Source: Dermatophagoides farinae
Lineage: Eukaryota > Arthropoda > Arachnida > Sarcoptiformes > Pyroglyphidae
DNA: 64,000 nt
Direction: 5' to 3'
Assembly (NCBI RefSeq): GCF_024713945.1
Contig: NW_027461523.1
Coordinates: 1-64,000, forward strand
Shown here: positions 38,634-48,194 of the stretch, piece by piece
Layout of the letters: the number at the start of each line of letters is the position of its first letter
Position numbering within the stretch: the stretch's first letter is position 1
Made by a program: the position numbers and the translations under genes
Notes under the pieces: generated by a model
What the model was told of the DNA's origin: nothing
Databases searched by the model: none
Seen by the model: only the letters and a program-made list of their open reading frames with translations

Positions 38634-40715
38634 ATGACGGTAATTACTGGTTATAACGCCACGAAATATGCTGAAAGTGCTCGCCAGCTTGTTGACAGTA
38701 TCTTTGCTGATAATCCTGAGATTTCTAAATTTGAGCTCGTCAATTTGCTCAAACAAAAAACAATTGTAAAAATTAAAGGTTTTGTTTATCCTGCTAACAA
38801 AAATGAAATTTGCGAAGAAATCGCTTTGGAACATTTGCGAAACAATTTGAAAATTGATCATTCGCCAATTTTGCCTAGTGGTTCTCTCAAAACTAAAATA
38901 ACAGCGAATTTCGAGAGGTCTAAAAAACTTAGGCAAAGAGTTGAGAATCAAGAATCGAGTTTCGATTTGATTTTCAATGCCGTGTCTGAACTAAAATGCC
39001 ATTCCTCGATTTTTGGAAATTACAACATTGCAACTCGTTTAATTAGACTGCTTTATGATTTTTTTGAGGAACCTCATTCGATAGCTTGTGGCGACCCTAC
39101 TTTAGTTTCGGGGGATCCTGGCTCAGGAAAATCAGAGTTAATTAAATTTAGTCTATTGAAAGCCCACTCTATAATAAGACGGAATGGAGTTACTGATCTG
39201 CACATCCTTTACAAAATAATAGACTGTTCGGAAATGTCTTTCCTTCAAAACACCGTTTCTACCTACAACAACAGATATTTAGACGTTTTGTATGAACGAC
39301 TTGAATCTTTTAACGAAAAAGTCGTATTGATTATAGAAGATTTAGAAGATATTTTCTATTTTACAACTACGAAAAAAAAAGAAAATGCCGGTCAGGATAG
39401 CAAATATTCTCAGTTCCTCAAGCAATTTGCTTATTTTTGTAATGTAGTCAGCAAAAACTTGAAAAACGTATTTTTAATATTAACTGCTAAGTCCCGTTCT
39501 GTGCTTGATCAAACTTTACTGTACAGATGTTTTATTTCCGTTGTAGAATATCATTTGAAGCCTTTAAGTGCGGACGATAAATTAAAACTTATATTGTTCA
39601 TAATTTCGAACAAGACGAACGAAATAAACAACCAAGTAACTGAAACTTTAATAAATAAATGCAGATTAATGAGTTCGTGGACTTTAGCAAACGTTGCGAT
39701 GTTTGCTAAAGCGATAATTCGTTTTGCCTACGAAATTCAAAACAAGCAGTTTGACGATTTGTTGCTTAAGGAGATAGCACCGGGTTCAGCAGATGAGACT
39801 CTTTCAATAGACTCGTCTGATTTGTTTAACAAAGACGAAAAAAAAAATTCGGAGCTGGTACTGTGCACTGAAGCAGTTAATCTAGCTTTTAATCAGGTAG
39901 TAAATGAATTTTTAGTTGAAGGTTTTGTAGAAACACCCACTGTTCAATTTAGTCATGTTGGAGGAATGCAAGATATCAAGACGTATGTAGAGCAGAATTT
40001 GATTGATATAATTAGAAATATAAACGAATATAAATCAATGGGATTTAAGGTTGCGACAGGTTTATTATTGCACGGGCCTCCTGGATGTGGAAAAACGTAC
40101 CTGGCTCGCGCGATAGCAAATGATTGTGCAGCTAATTTCATCTTAGTTAATGGCAGTGAACTTTTAGACAAATATATGGGAGAAAGCGAACGGAAGATTC
40201 GCGATGTTTTTTCAAAAGCTTGTGCAAATAGTCCTTGCATCATATTTTTTGATGAATTTGACGCGCTGTGTCCTTCGCGAGATTCAGACCAGACGCATGA
40301 CCTCTTAAGAAGAGTTGTGAACACATTTTTAGCTGAGCTGGATGGCGCTACTAACCGTAGTGGTGTTTTTGTAATTGCTGCAACTAACCGCCCAGCACTA
40401 ATTGATCCGGCTTTACTTCGAAGTGGAAGGTTTGAACACAGATTATACGTACCGCTGCCGGACTATGAATCCCGACTCGACATTATTTCTGTAATACTGG
40501 ATCTAAAATCGTGGCACATGTGTAAAAAAGATATCCAACTTCTTGCGCTAAAATCTGAAGGCTTTTCATGTGCAGACATCAGTTTCGCGCTTGAAACTGC
40601 TGCTGTTACGAAATGGAGAGCGCAAAACAAAAAAGTGTCTAGAATTGAATTGAATTGTGAAGATGTTTTAAGCAAATTAGAAAATACAAATCTTTCAAAA
40701 ACGTTATTAGTATAG
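38634..40715 (+). CDS. Two-cassette AAA+ ATPase, PEX1/AFG2-like
   Basis: A 693-residue type II AAA ATPase. The first cassette is degenerate (Walker A SGDPGSGKS near residue 160, no clear second-region-of-homology arginine). The second is complete: GPPGCGKT at 481-488, KYMGESERKIRD, Walker B IIFFDEFDAL, LLRRVVNTFLAELDG and AATNRPALIDPALLRSGRFE. The pattern of a weak D1, a strong D2 and FFDEF with RVVN is closest to PEX1; Cdc48-type AFG2/SPATA5 is the alternative. The N-terminus has no recognisable double-psi barrel. The first ATG is at 38634 (MTVITGYN). Whether it acts in peroxisome import or ribosome maturation cannot be decided here. Confidence 0.8.
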   Translation: MTVITGYNATKYAESARQLVDSIFADNPEISKFELVNLLKQKTIVKIKGFVYPANKNEICEEIALEHLRNNLKIDHSPILPSGSLKTKITANFERSKKLRQRVENQESSFDLIFNAVSELKCHSSIFGNYNIATRLIRLLYDFFEEPHSIACGDPTLVSGDPGSGKSELIKFSLLKAHSIIRRNGVTDLHILYKIIDCSEMSFLQNTVSTYNNRYLDVLYERLESFNEKVVLIIEDLEDIFYFTTTKKKENAGQDSKYSQFLKQFAYFCNVVSKNLKNVFLILTAKSRSVLDQTLLYRCFISVVEYHLKPLSADDKLKLILFIISNKTNEINNQVTETLINKCRLMSSWTLANVAMFAKAIIRFAYEIQNKQFDDLLLKEIAPGSADETLSIDSSDLFNKDEKKNSELVLCTEAVNLAFNQVVNEFLVEGFVETPTVQFSHVGGMQDIKTYVEQNLIDIIRNINEYKSMGFKVATGLLLHGPPGCGKTYLARAIANDCAANFILVNGSELLDKYMGESERKIRDVFSKACANSPCIIFFDEFDALCPSRDSDQTHDLLRRVVNTFLAELDGATNRSGVFVIAATNRPALIDPALLRSGRFEHRLYVPLPDYESRLDIISVILDLKSWHMCKKDIQLLALKSEGFSCADISFALETAAVTKWRAQNKKVSRIELNCEDVLSKLENTNLSKTLLV

Positions 40716-40850
40716 TTATTCAAGTAGGTTTTGACATTGTTTGTGTTTGAAATTGGATTTTATGATTTGGGAGACTTTGCAGGAGGTTTTCCAAAATTGT
40801 TTTTCTTATATACACAACGTAAATAAGTGTGTAGTTGGTCAAATGTTATT

Positions 40851-41561
40851 ATGAACCAACGTTCGGAACAAACAAAATATAACTGCTATCTAAACTCATA
40901 TATTGACGAAAACGGTTTTAACTTGTCAACGTTTAGAACTGAGCTATGTCCTTTTATTTCAAAGTTCTCAACTTGTTCTCACGGAGAAGATTGCAAATTT
41001 TCCCACTGCCTGAGCTGGAGTCGACGAAATCCTTTTGCTTTTCAGTATCGAAGCAGCTTATGCCCGAACATGAAGTTTTGGAAGGAGAATAAACGCATGC
41101 GGGTGAAATCTTGGTGTAAGCGCGGACGTTCTTGTCTGTTTAGCCATACAAAAGAAGAGCAAATGTATCATCCTGAAGTGTACAAAACTCTACTTTGTAA
41201 GAACTACCCTGATTGTGATAAAATATTTTGTCCGTTTGCTCATGGCATCAAAGACTTACGTTACCCAGAGTTGCAACATCCGTTCACGCGGGTTGCAGGT
41301 CCCGAAAATTTCGAAGAAGATATGATAAATTCACTATCTACACACGACTTAAACAAGTTAATTAATGAAAATTCACAAAAAACTGGCGAGCTATCATTAA
41401 TGGAAACTATTAAAAACGAATTTTCAAGTTTACTGAGCAAATCTGATCCGTTTTCCTTTTCCATCTTCATGGACGAACATTTTCAAATTTTTTCAGCTAC
41501 ATTTGATCCAGCTTCTGTCAAAGTTTTACGAAGTGGTTTTATTGCATTAGATATTGTATAA
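40851..41561 (+). CDS. CCCH zinc-finger RNA-binding protein
   Basis: A 236-residue protein with a tandem of C-x8-C-x5-C-x3-H-type fingers: TELCPFISKFSTCSHGEDCKFSH, CPNMKFWKENKRM...WCKRGRSCLFSH and YKTLLCKNYPDCDKIFCPFAH. The RNPFAFQYRSSLCPNM and YHPEVYKTLLC spacers match the plant RR-TZF and Unkempt-type arrangement, which binds AU-rich mRNA elements and controls decay or translation. The ATG at 40851 (MNQRSEQTK) is the first ATG in frame. The C-terminal 90 residues are unstructured. Confidence 0.88.
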   Translation: MNQRSEQTKYNCYLNSYIDENGFNLSTFRTELCPFISKFSTCSHGEDCKFSHCLSWSRRNPFAFQYRSSLCPNMKFWKENKRMRVKSWCKRGRSCLFSHTKEEQMYHPEVYKTLLCKNYPDCDKIFCPFAHGIKDLRYPELQHPFTRVAGPENFEEDMINSLSTHDLNKLINENSQKTGELSLMETIKNEFSSLLSKSDPFSFSIFMDEHFQIFSATFDPASVKVLRSGFIALDIV

Positions 41562-41704
41562 ATTATTTATGATTGTTATTGATGCTAATCTTAATTCGTG
41601 TAAAATATGTTTTGTATTATTATTAATAAGCTTCTGCATATTCTTATAAAATTATTTTGTTCTTAAAAATTTTAGAAAAAAAAAATAAATTCAAGTTACG
41701 AAAA

Positions 41705-42058
41705 ATGGAGAACCAAGATGGAGTTGAAACAAACAAAAGATTCTGCATCGAGAATGATCTGGAATACGAAATTATCAAAAAAGGAGGTGGAGACTGCGTA
41801 TGCGAAGGTAACAAAGTATTTATTAAGTACGTAGGTTATCTAGCTAGTGGAAAACGCTTCGACTCAGGGCACTTAAATGTGAACGTTGGAACGGGCGAGG
41901 TAATTCGAGGATTTGATATGGGTTTAGTGTCAATGCGGGTCGGCGAAACGAGAAAAATCTACATTCCTTCCGCTTACGGATACGGTAAACGTCGCATGGG
42001 CCCCATTCCACCTAATTCTGATTTGGTTTTTGAAGTGACTTTGATTCGATTCAAATAG
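41705..42058 (+). CDS. FKBP-type peptidyl-prolyl isomerase
   Basis: A 117-residue single-domain FKBP. It keeps the active-site framework: VFIKYVGYLASGKRFDS, GTGEVIRGFDMGLVSMRVGE (the usual Trp of VIxGWD is Phe), AYGYGKR and IPPNSDLVFEVTLIRF. It catalyses cis-trans isomerisation of Xaa-Pro bonds in the cytosol and would be the FK506/rapamycin-binding class. The ATG at 41705 is chosen because it begins the normal FKBP12-length protein; the upstream codons are Lys/Asn-rich leader. Confidence 0.93.
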   Translation: MENQDGVETNKRFCIENDLEYEIIKKGGGDCVCEGNKVFIKYVGYLASGKRFDSGHLNVNVGTGEVIRGFDMGLVSMRVGETRKIYIPSAYGYGKRRMGPIPPNSDLVFEVTLIRFK

Positions 42059-42142
42059 TTTTTTTTTGAAAAATAATTTTAAAATTATCGTGAAAATAAT
42101 ATCCGCAAGGAAAATCATTTTTGTGATATTTCGTCCGCTTTT

Positions 42143-44371
42143 ATGTCTATAGGACATGTAAATACCGTTGAAAAATACAGTGAAGTTATCGATACTTTAT
42201 GTTGTCGGGCAGAATTTAACGACTCAGGCGCAAACAGCAGCAAAATAATAAGCTTGTTACAATCGCTCACAAGTTTCTTTGAAAAAAATGCATTGGATTT
42301 CAACGGATTCTCCGACGATAAGCTTTTAAGCAACCAAACCGAATTTGTGCTTCTTATCCAGGCTTTGCATAAGTTACACGAATTCAATAATGAGACACAA
42401 AAAACTCAAGAGTTGAACAAGAAATCCCGCTTCATTTATATATTCAAATTTTTTTTTTCTGTTGAATGTACTTCTGAGTACAAGTCCTTGTTGAATACGG
42501 CCTACAAACTTATTCAAAACCACGATTCATTAGATAGGTTGAGCAGCAAGGATTACAAAGAATATTATGCCGATTTGGTCAAAACCTTTAACTATTCAGT
42601 GGTCGCTTTGACTTATTGTTTTTTTTTTGGCCAGTGGAAAAGCATGTTGAAACTGCTAGTAGTATGCTCTTACAGAAATGATTTGTTAGTGAGCGTTTTT
42701 CTTGATACGTTTTTTGCTTGTTTTGCACAAGACAGAAAGTTGGAGGATTGCTTTGAGCAGGTTATTCGAAATCTTGATAATATAGAATCGTTTAAGTTTA
42801 AGCTATTCAGTAATATCAAAAAACAAAAGATCAGTTGTTTGAAGCACCATATATTGTTTGGCATACTAGGAATTTTCTTTGGCAGTAATTTCGCGACAAA
42901 GCTTGCCATCTGGGTTCAAAAGTCTTCAAATTACCAAAACCTGTCGTCGAGCAATTTGGCTCTCAAGCGGCTCTTTACTCCTTATGTTAAATCTGCTGCT
43001 TCTGAAACTAGTGCTGTGGCCGCTTCGTCCATCGGTGAAAAAACCGTTTCAAAATGTAACGAATTTGAATTAGGTATTTTCAACTGTCCTATCATTCGTT
43101 TGTTTGTTAAATGGATCTGGTGTGGCGATCCTAAATCTGACATATTGATGGACCAGACTGCAAGTTTTAATAATTTCAAAGCCACCCCGTTGTTTCTCAA
43201 GTCATCTGTGGCTCTTTTCAGCTCTCCATTCAAACAATCAAAGTATTTTTACTACTTGTTCTATTTGTTAGCTAGTGGAAAAGTTGACGGCGTAATCCAG
43301 GCTGGTTTACATTCTTCTGACTTCTACAGTATAATTCTGAGCTATGCAGCAGCTTTTGTTTCTAACGAGAATATTTATGAGATCATTAGTAACAGTTTTA
43401 AATTAATCAATCACATGGTATTAAATTCTTTCAAATTGTTTATCCAGAACAATCAGACCGCGAATTTAGATGTTTTAGTAACCATTAATTCAAAGCTGGT
43501 CAGTATGAACCATGCACTATTTGAAGAAAAAGCTGTTTTGGCTGCTTTTCCTTACTTTGAGTTCAATTTAAAAAATGAAAAGAATTTACTACATTATTTA
43601 CTTCTTGTGGAAATTCACAAGTGCAATTTTTCATATGCCAATTTATGTCACTTGTACGACATGCAGTTAGTTGTGTCAAAAGCAATACTTCGCAGCGAAT
43701 TTCTGCTAGTAGAATACAATACAGAATTGTCTTTTATATTCTGGAAGAATCTACAAGAGTTAGCAGAACGAAAACGCAACAACGATTCGGATCTAGGCTT
43801 GTTCGCTACCTACGTTGATTTTTTTTCAGATTTTATCTACTTGGTGAACAATAATTTCAAGCTTTATTCTCACTTACTCGCGTTAAACATCAACTACTTA
43901 GCAATGTTCATCAAATTAAGCCCGCGTCTTGTATTTGCGGAAACCATCGAAGTTGGTGTTTTAATGGCTTTGCTCAAAACACAAAATGTTGAAGCTTTTT
44001 TTATTCCAGAAGTGTTTTTCTTTTTGCTTTACGTTCTAAAAGAAGTAGCGTATCGCGAAAAGCTGTGTGACATCATAATTAGATATGTAATTTCTTTAGT
44101 TGATAAATTTACGAAGATCGAAAAAAGTTTGATCATTCAAAAAAATTACTTTACCAACCTTGTAGTTCAGCTTAACGATACTTTGAATGAATTGTCGTCG
44201 AATTCGTGTTCAAATCGCATCGTTGAAGATAGAATGCTACAATTGTTCAAAACATTTGAAATCGTGGAAGAAGACGAGGATACATCGTATAAGCCTGTTT
44301 TATTTGCTTCCCAAGTTCGTTGTTTTTCATTGTGCGAAAACTTTATTAATAACGATAAAAGTTTTTTTTAA
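42143..44371 (+). CDS. Unrecognised large helical protein
   Basis: A 742-residue protein, nearly all predicted helix and rich in Leu, Phe, Tyr and Asn. Several hydrophobic stretches (VVALTYCFFFGQ, FFIPEVFFFLLYVL) look like buried solenoid helices and not like certain membrane spans. There is no signal peptide or catalytic motif. The pattern would suit a nucleoporin, tether or HEAT-type scaffold, but no diagnostic block was recognised. It starts at an ATG 85 bp after the FKBP stop, and its stop lies 56 bp before the LNR gene on the same strand. Confidence 0.7.
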   Translation: MSIGHVNTVEKYSEVIDTLCCRAEFNDSGANSSKIISLLQSLTSFFEKNALDFNGFSDDKLLSNQTEFVLLIQALHKLHEFNNETQKTQELNKKSRFIYIFKFFFSVECTSEYKSLLNTAYKLIQNHDSLDRLSSKDYKEYYADLVKTFNYSVVALTYCFFFGQWKSMLKLLVVCSYRNDLLVSVFLDTFFACFAQDRKLEDCFEQVIRNLDNIESFKFKLFSNIKKQKISCLKHHILFGILGIFFGSNFATKLAIWVQKSSNYQNLSSSNLALKRLFTPYVKSAASETSAVAASSIGEKTVSKCNEFELGIFNCPIIRLFVKWIWCGDPKSDILMDQTASFNNFKATPLFLKSSVALFSSPFKQSKYFYYLFYLLASGKVDGVIQAGLHSSDFYSIILSYAAAFVSNENIYEIISNSFKLINHMVLNSFKLFIQNNQTANLDVLVTINSKLVSMNHALFEEKAVLAAFPYFEFNLKNEKNLLHYLLLVEIHKCNFSYANLCHLYDMQLVVSKAILRSEFLLVEYNTELSFIFWKNLQELAERKRNNDSDLGLFATYVDFFSDFIYLVNNNFKLYSHLLALNINYLAMFIKLSPRLVFAETIEVGVLMALLKTQNVEAFFIPEVFFFLLYVLKEVAYREKLCDIIIRYVISLVDKFTKIEKSLIIQKNYFTNLVVQLNDTLNELSSNSCSNRIVEDRMLQLFKTFEIVEEDEDTSYKPVLFASQVRCFSLCENFINNDKSFF

Positions 44372-44426
44372 GGTATAGAAATGCTGATTTTTCGTTGTTC
44401 AATTTAGGTACTCAAAATTGTAGAAC

Positions 44427-45299
44427 ATGAATTACTTACGGCTGTATCAGTTAGTAGTTTTGGCTTTATCGAGACTGGCTCTGCAAGAAAACTCTACTGA
44501 AAATTTATTTAACAGTAACCGCCACGTTGTTATCAACTACGGCAACTCCTATGCACCGCATATATACGATCTTAATTTATTTGACGACGATGACTGTGAA
44601 CTTGATGACTATAAAGAAGTTGTAAATAACGGCTGGTGTGATTCCAAGTTCTTTAAAGATAAATGCACTGTGGACAAGAAAGACTGTGAAGGCTGGTGCC
44701 GTCCTGAATGCAAACCAGGCTGGGTTGGAGACGGAGTTTGCGATCTGTCTTGCTTCAACGAAGAATGCAACTGGGACGGCGGCGATTGCGACGTGCAATT
44801 CCAACGTACCTCTTTAAAAACTAAAAGTGCAAACACCTGTAAATGTCCTTTGATCAAACTAGGAGACGGGGTGTGTGATTTTGAATGCAATAATCCTGAA
44901 TGTGATTTTGATAAAGGAGATTGTTCTGAGTTTTGTAGCAAGAACTGTCGATACAGTCAACTGGGCAACGGCACTTGCGACACGAGTTGCTTCACTGAGC
45001 AATGTGGATTCGACAAAGGCGACTGCAAAGAATGTGCTCCTGGATGTCGACCAGACCGCATCGGGAACGGCCTTTGCGATTTGGAATGTATGAACGACAA
45101 ATGTTTTTGGGATATGGGTGATTGCGCGGGCTTCTGTAAAATTCACCCTTTTGACTATTCAGCCATACCATTCGTTTATAAAGCTTGCAGAAAAGAGTGG
45201 ATCTCTGATGGTTTTTGTGATTGCGCTTGCTTTAACGAAGAATGCGATTGGGACGGCCACGATTGTGACGCCTTTGACTGTTCTTTCATGTCAAACTGA
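44427..45299 (+). CDS. Secreted LNR (Lin12/Notch) repeat protein
   Basis: A 290-residue secreted protein. A signal peptide (NYLRLYQLVVLALSRLALQ) is followed from about residue 45 by five to six Lin12/Notch repeats. Examples are CKPGWVGDGVCDLSCFNEECNWDGGDC, CRYSQLGNGTCDTSCFTEQCGFDKGDC, and CRKEWISDGFCDCACFNEECDWDGHDC: each has the LNR Cys spacing and the acidic calcium-binding D/N-x-D-G-x-D-C ending. No transmembrane or GPI signal follows. In Notch these repeats form a calcium-stabilised compact module; secreted multi-LNR proteins are known in protists including apicomplexans. The exact role is unknown. It converges with the sugar transporter, only 12 bp between stops. Confidence 0.9.
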   Translation: MNYLRLYQLVVLALSRLALQENSTENLFNSNRHVVINYGNSYAPHIYDLNLFDDDDCELDDYKEVVNNGWCDSKFFKDKCTVDKKDCEGWCRPECKPGWVGDGVCDLSCFNEECNWDGGDCDVQFQRTSLKTKSANTCKCPLIKLGDGVCDFECNNPECDFDKGDCSEFCSKNCRYSQLGNGTCDTSCFTEQCGFDKGDCKECAPGCRPDRIGNGLCDLECMNDKCFWDMGDCAGFCKIHPFDYSAIPFVYKACRKEWISDGFCDCACFNEECDWDGHDCDAFDCSFMSN

Positions 45300-45311
45300 G
45301 TTTGCGTCTTT

Positions 45312-46247
45312 TTATTTCGTCACAGAGTAGTCGTAACTGTAAAAGAAAACACTCATCGTGCCAACTATTGCCAACATTACTTTAGAAACTACTATATCAG
45401 TGTCTTTCAGCCAAACTAAACTTATAAAATAGTTGACCAAAGACGACATGGTGATTATAAGACATTTAAAAGTGCTATCGGTTGACTTCACAAGCAATCC
45501 TACCAAAAACCCTCCTAGCGATTTAATTATTATGTCTATAAAATTTATTAAGCACATTTTTCTTCGTAGCCAATAGTATTGGACGACGCTGAAGACTGAC
45601 ATCTTCAATTTAAGCGATTGCATCGCTAGCATTACAATAACTGTATCGGTAGATAAAATGAAATTGAGCATCCAAAAGTTAATTTCTTTGTTTTTAACGA
45701 TTTTTTCAAATACCATCGAGTTGGTCACCGAAAGCAACACCGAACAGAATGCGAGAAGTTCGCCAGTTCCAAGCGACAATCGCATAGATCGGTTGTCGTA
45801 TGCCATAAGTGCCACCGCGACGCCTGTGATCAACAAAGCGAAGATTTGTTTCCGACTGAGTCTTTTGTTGTTAAAACCGTACGCCGCCAAACCACTAAAA
45901 ATTAACTTCATTTGCATGATTGTTTGATAATTTGTCAAAGGTACGATCTGCATGGACTTAATCGTTAAAATGTTTTGTACAAGGTACAACGTGGCCAAGA
46001 AAAAGGTGGCTAAAGCGAAACTGACGAACTGGCCTGTTTTCAAGCCACCCGTAATTGACTTATTACAATCGTTTTGCGCTACAAAAAAAATAAAACTTAG
46101 AATAACTTTAAAAAACTCGATGTAAAAAACGATTATTTGTAGTTCTAAAGATGCATTTTGTGAACGTGATGTTTTTTGCAATAAAATGGAGAGCGTATTT
46201 TGAACAGTTATCAAAACCGAGGTCGCCAACACATTGAATTTTATCAT
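45312..46247 (-). CDS. Nucleotide-sugar transporter (SLC35A-like)
   Basis: A 311-residue membrane protein with about nine to ten hydrophobic helices, the drug/metabolite-transporter fold. The segment LYLVQNILTIKSMQIVPLTNYQTIMQMKLIFSGLAAYGF followed by NNKRLSRKQIFALLITGVAVALM matches the SLC35A block (YALQNNLLFxALSxLxAATFQVxxQLKIxxTALF, then RRLSRxQWxALxLLxxGVxxVQ). It moves nucleotide sugars such as UDP-GlcNAc or UDP-galactose into the Golgi or ER in exchange for the monophosphate. Substrate cannot be read from sequence. Confidence 0.82.
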   Translation of the reverse strand: MIKFNVLATSVLITVQNTLSILLQKTSRSQNASLELQIIVFYIEFFKVILSFIFFVAQNDCNKSITGGLKTGQFVSFALATFFLATLYLVQNILTIKSMQIVPLTNYQTIMQMKLIFSGLAAYGFNNKRLSRKQIFALLITGVAVALMAYDNRSMRLSLGTGELLAFCSVLLSVTNSMVFEKIVKNKEINFWMLNFILSTDTVIVMLAMQSLKLKMSVFSVVQYYWLRRKMCLINFIDIIIKSLGGFLVGLLVKSTDSTFKCLIITMSSLVNYFISLVWLKDTDIVVSKVMLAIVGTMSVFFYSYDYSVTK

Positions 46248-46343
46248 TGTGGGTACGGGAAAAATTTTATAATATTAAAAATTTCATCTAACATAAATTT
46301 AAATATAATTTATTTTTTGAATTGTATAAAATCAAATTGAATT

Positions 46344-47574
46344 ATGGCTCCCCCAAATGCAAAAAGCTCTGATTCTTCTTATTCCGCAGCACAATGGGAA
46401 TCACTCTCGTTGTACGAAAAGTTAGGAGTATCTAGGAATGCTACAACTAGAGAGATTACGACTGCATACCGAAAACTCGCAATGAAGTACCATCCGGATA
46501 AAGGTGGAGATGAAAATATTTTTAAAGAGATTACCCAAGCTCACGAAATCTTAACTGACGATAATAAAAGACAAATATACGATATGCACGGACTCGCTGG
46601 TCTGCAAGGCGGCATGAGCGGCGGTCCATCAGAAGGCATCAACATATTTGATCTTTTCTTTGGAGGCGGCGGTCCCAAGAATTCTGGGCCAAGAAAAGGA
46701 GCTAGCGAGACTCGTACTTTAGGATTTTACGCTTGAAGAATTCAATTCCGGCGTTTCGAAGAAAATTTCGATTAACCGTAAAAAGGTTTGTACAATTTGT
46801 AACGGCCGTGGAGCTGCTTCAGAGCACATCAAGACTTGTCACGTCTGTGGAGGAGCCGGTCGTGTAATAGAAACGTTCAAGACTGTAGGTTATATCAGTC
46901 AAAGAAACATTGACTGTGTAGCTTGTCGCTCTTCTGGTAAAATAATTGACCCTTCCAACCGCTGTAAATCTTGCAAAGGAGCGTGTATAATTCGAGAATC
47001 CGAAAACATAGACGTTATCCTGCCTCCAGGAGCGCCCAACGGATATAAAATTGTCTGTCATGGCAAGGCTGACGAAGCACCAAATGTTATCACTGGTGAC
47101 CTAATAATTGTGGCACAAGAAAAAGAACATCCGGTCTTCAAACGAAGAGGAAACGACTTAGTTTGTAACTGGACCATTTCGCTTCGCCAGTCTTTATTAA
47201 AAGAACCCTACGCCATCACAAATATTACTGGTCAGAAAATATTAATTAAACCCGAAAGCATAATAGCTCCAGACATGATCATCATGGTTCCCAACCACGG
47301 TATGACCATACTAAACTCGATGGGCCGTGGTAACTTGTACATTCATCACAAAGTGCAATTCCCCACTTCGATTTCGCGTGAACACTTGCCTATCCTCAAC
47401 AGCATATTCCCAGACCCAGCAAATATCAAGAAAATTTCGACTGATGGAGCAGTTCCTGTGCCTACTAAAATGGTTAACAGCATGCCAACTGCTTCAAACG
47501 ACAATTACCACAAACAAAGGTCTGAAACAGAAGATGAACACGCTAGCAACGAAGTTAGCTGCAACCAAATGTAA
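46344..47574 (+). CDS. Type I DnaJ (Ydj1/DNAJA-like), interrupted by a one-base frameshift
   Basis: A type A Hsp40. The J domain (about residues 20-85) has the YHPDKGG motif, followed by [10 protein letters not shown]. The zinc region then reads [24 protein letters not shown] (third motif degenerate) and CKSCKGAC, and the C-terminal peptide-binding domain includes [16 protein letters not shown]. The end reads SCNQM, a CaaX box for farnesylation as in Ydj1. The first frame runs 46344-46722 and stops at 46737; family alignment resumes one base later from 46723 ([10 protein letters not shown]). One base too many lies in the GG at 46722-46723. No canonical intron restores phase. It may be a sequencing error or a real mutation. 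Confidence 0.88.
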
Positions 47575-47714
47575 ATTGCTTTGCGTAGATAACGCAGTGT
47601 AGATCTGCTTTTTTGTAATTTTGCTTTTTTCATAATTATGCTTTGATTATATTATTTTAGTTATATTTCCTGGACAAGTTGTAGTGTTTACGAACTAAAC
47701 CAGTCATTTGCATA

Positions 47715-48194
47715 ATGTTGGACGAATATAAAAACGAAGTAGAGACTGTATTTCTGCTGCTCGACCCGAACTCGGCGGGAGCAATTATTCTGAACGATGC
47801 CATTATTGGACTCAAAGCCTTGGAAGTCAATGCTTCGAAACAAGAGCTTGAGGCGTTCTTGAAAAGAAATCTGCAAATTGAAAACACGACCGTGGTTAGC
47901 CAAAAACTTTTTTTGGAAACAGCGATCGCGTTTAAGCGAAACATCACTGACACGGAAAGCATAAAAAAGTCATTCTACCTCCTCGACGAAAAGCAAAAAG
48001 GCTACATCTGTGCTGACCAATTGAAAACAAAAATCATGCAATTAGGGCTGGATATTCCAGACGAATTGATCATGCAGATGATTAAAATTGCAGATCAAAA
48101 CGAAAAAGGATACGTAACGATGGATGATTTCATTCGCGTCATCAAGATAAGCTCAGAATATCTCACTTCAACCAAGTTAACCATTACTGAATAA
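47715..48194 (+). CDS. Centrin/calmodulin-like EF-hand protein with degenerate sites
   Basis: A 159-residue protein with four EF-hand-sized helix-loop-helix units in the centrin layout. The loops are weakened: DPNSAGAIILNDA in hand 1, a lost loop in hand 2, DEKQKGYICADQL in hand 3, and DQNEKGYVTMDDF in hand 4, the only one with most calcium-binding residues (the last position is Asp, not Glu). Phrases such as IKKSFYLLDEKQKGYI and LIMQMIKIADQNEKGY match centrin-type helices. It probably acts at centrosome or basal-body-like structures or as a light chain, with poor calcium binding. The stop overlaps the convergent gene by 11 bp. Confidence 0.75.
   Translation: MLDEYKNEVETVFLLLDPNSAGAIILNDAIIGLKALEVNASKQELEAFLKRNLQIENTTVVSQKLFLETAIAFKRNITDTESIKKSFYLLDEKQKGYICADQLKTKIMQLGLDIPDELIMQMIKIADQNEKGYVTMDDFIRVIKISSEYLTSTKLTITE

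Noticed and set aside
46672-46722. An intron in the DnaJ that would cure the frameshift.
   Set aside because: The only GT donors in the conserved stretch give lengths or phases that do not join ETRTL to DFTLEEF, or they remove conserved residues.
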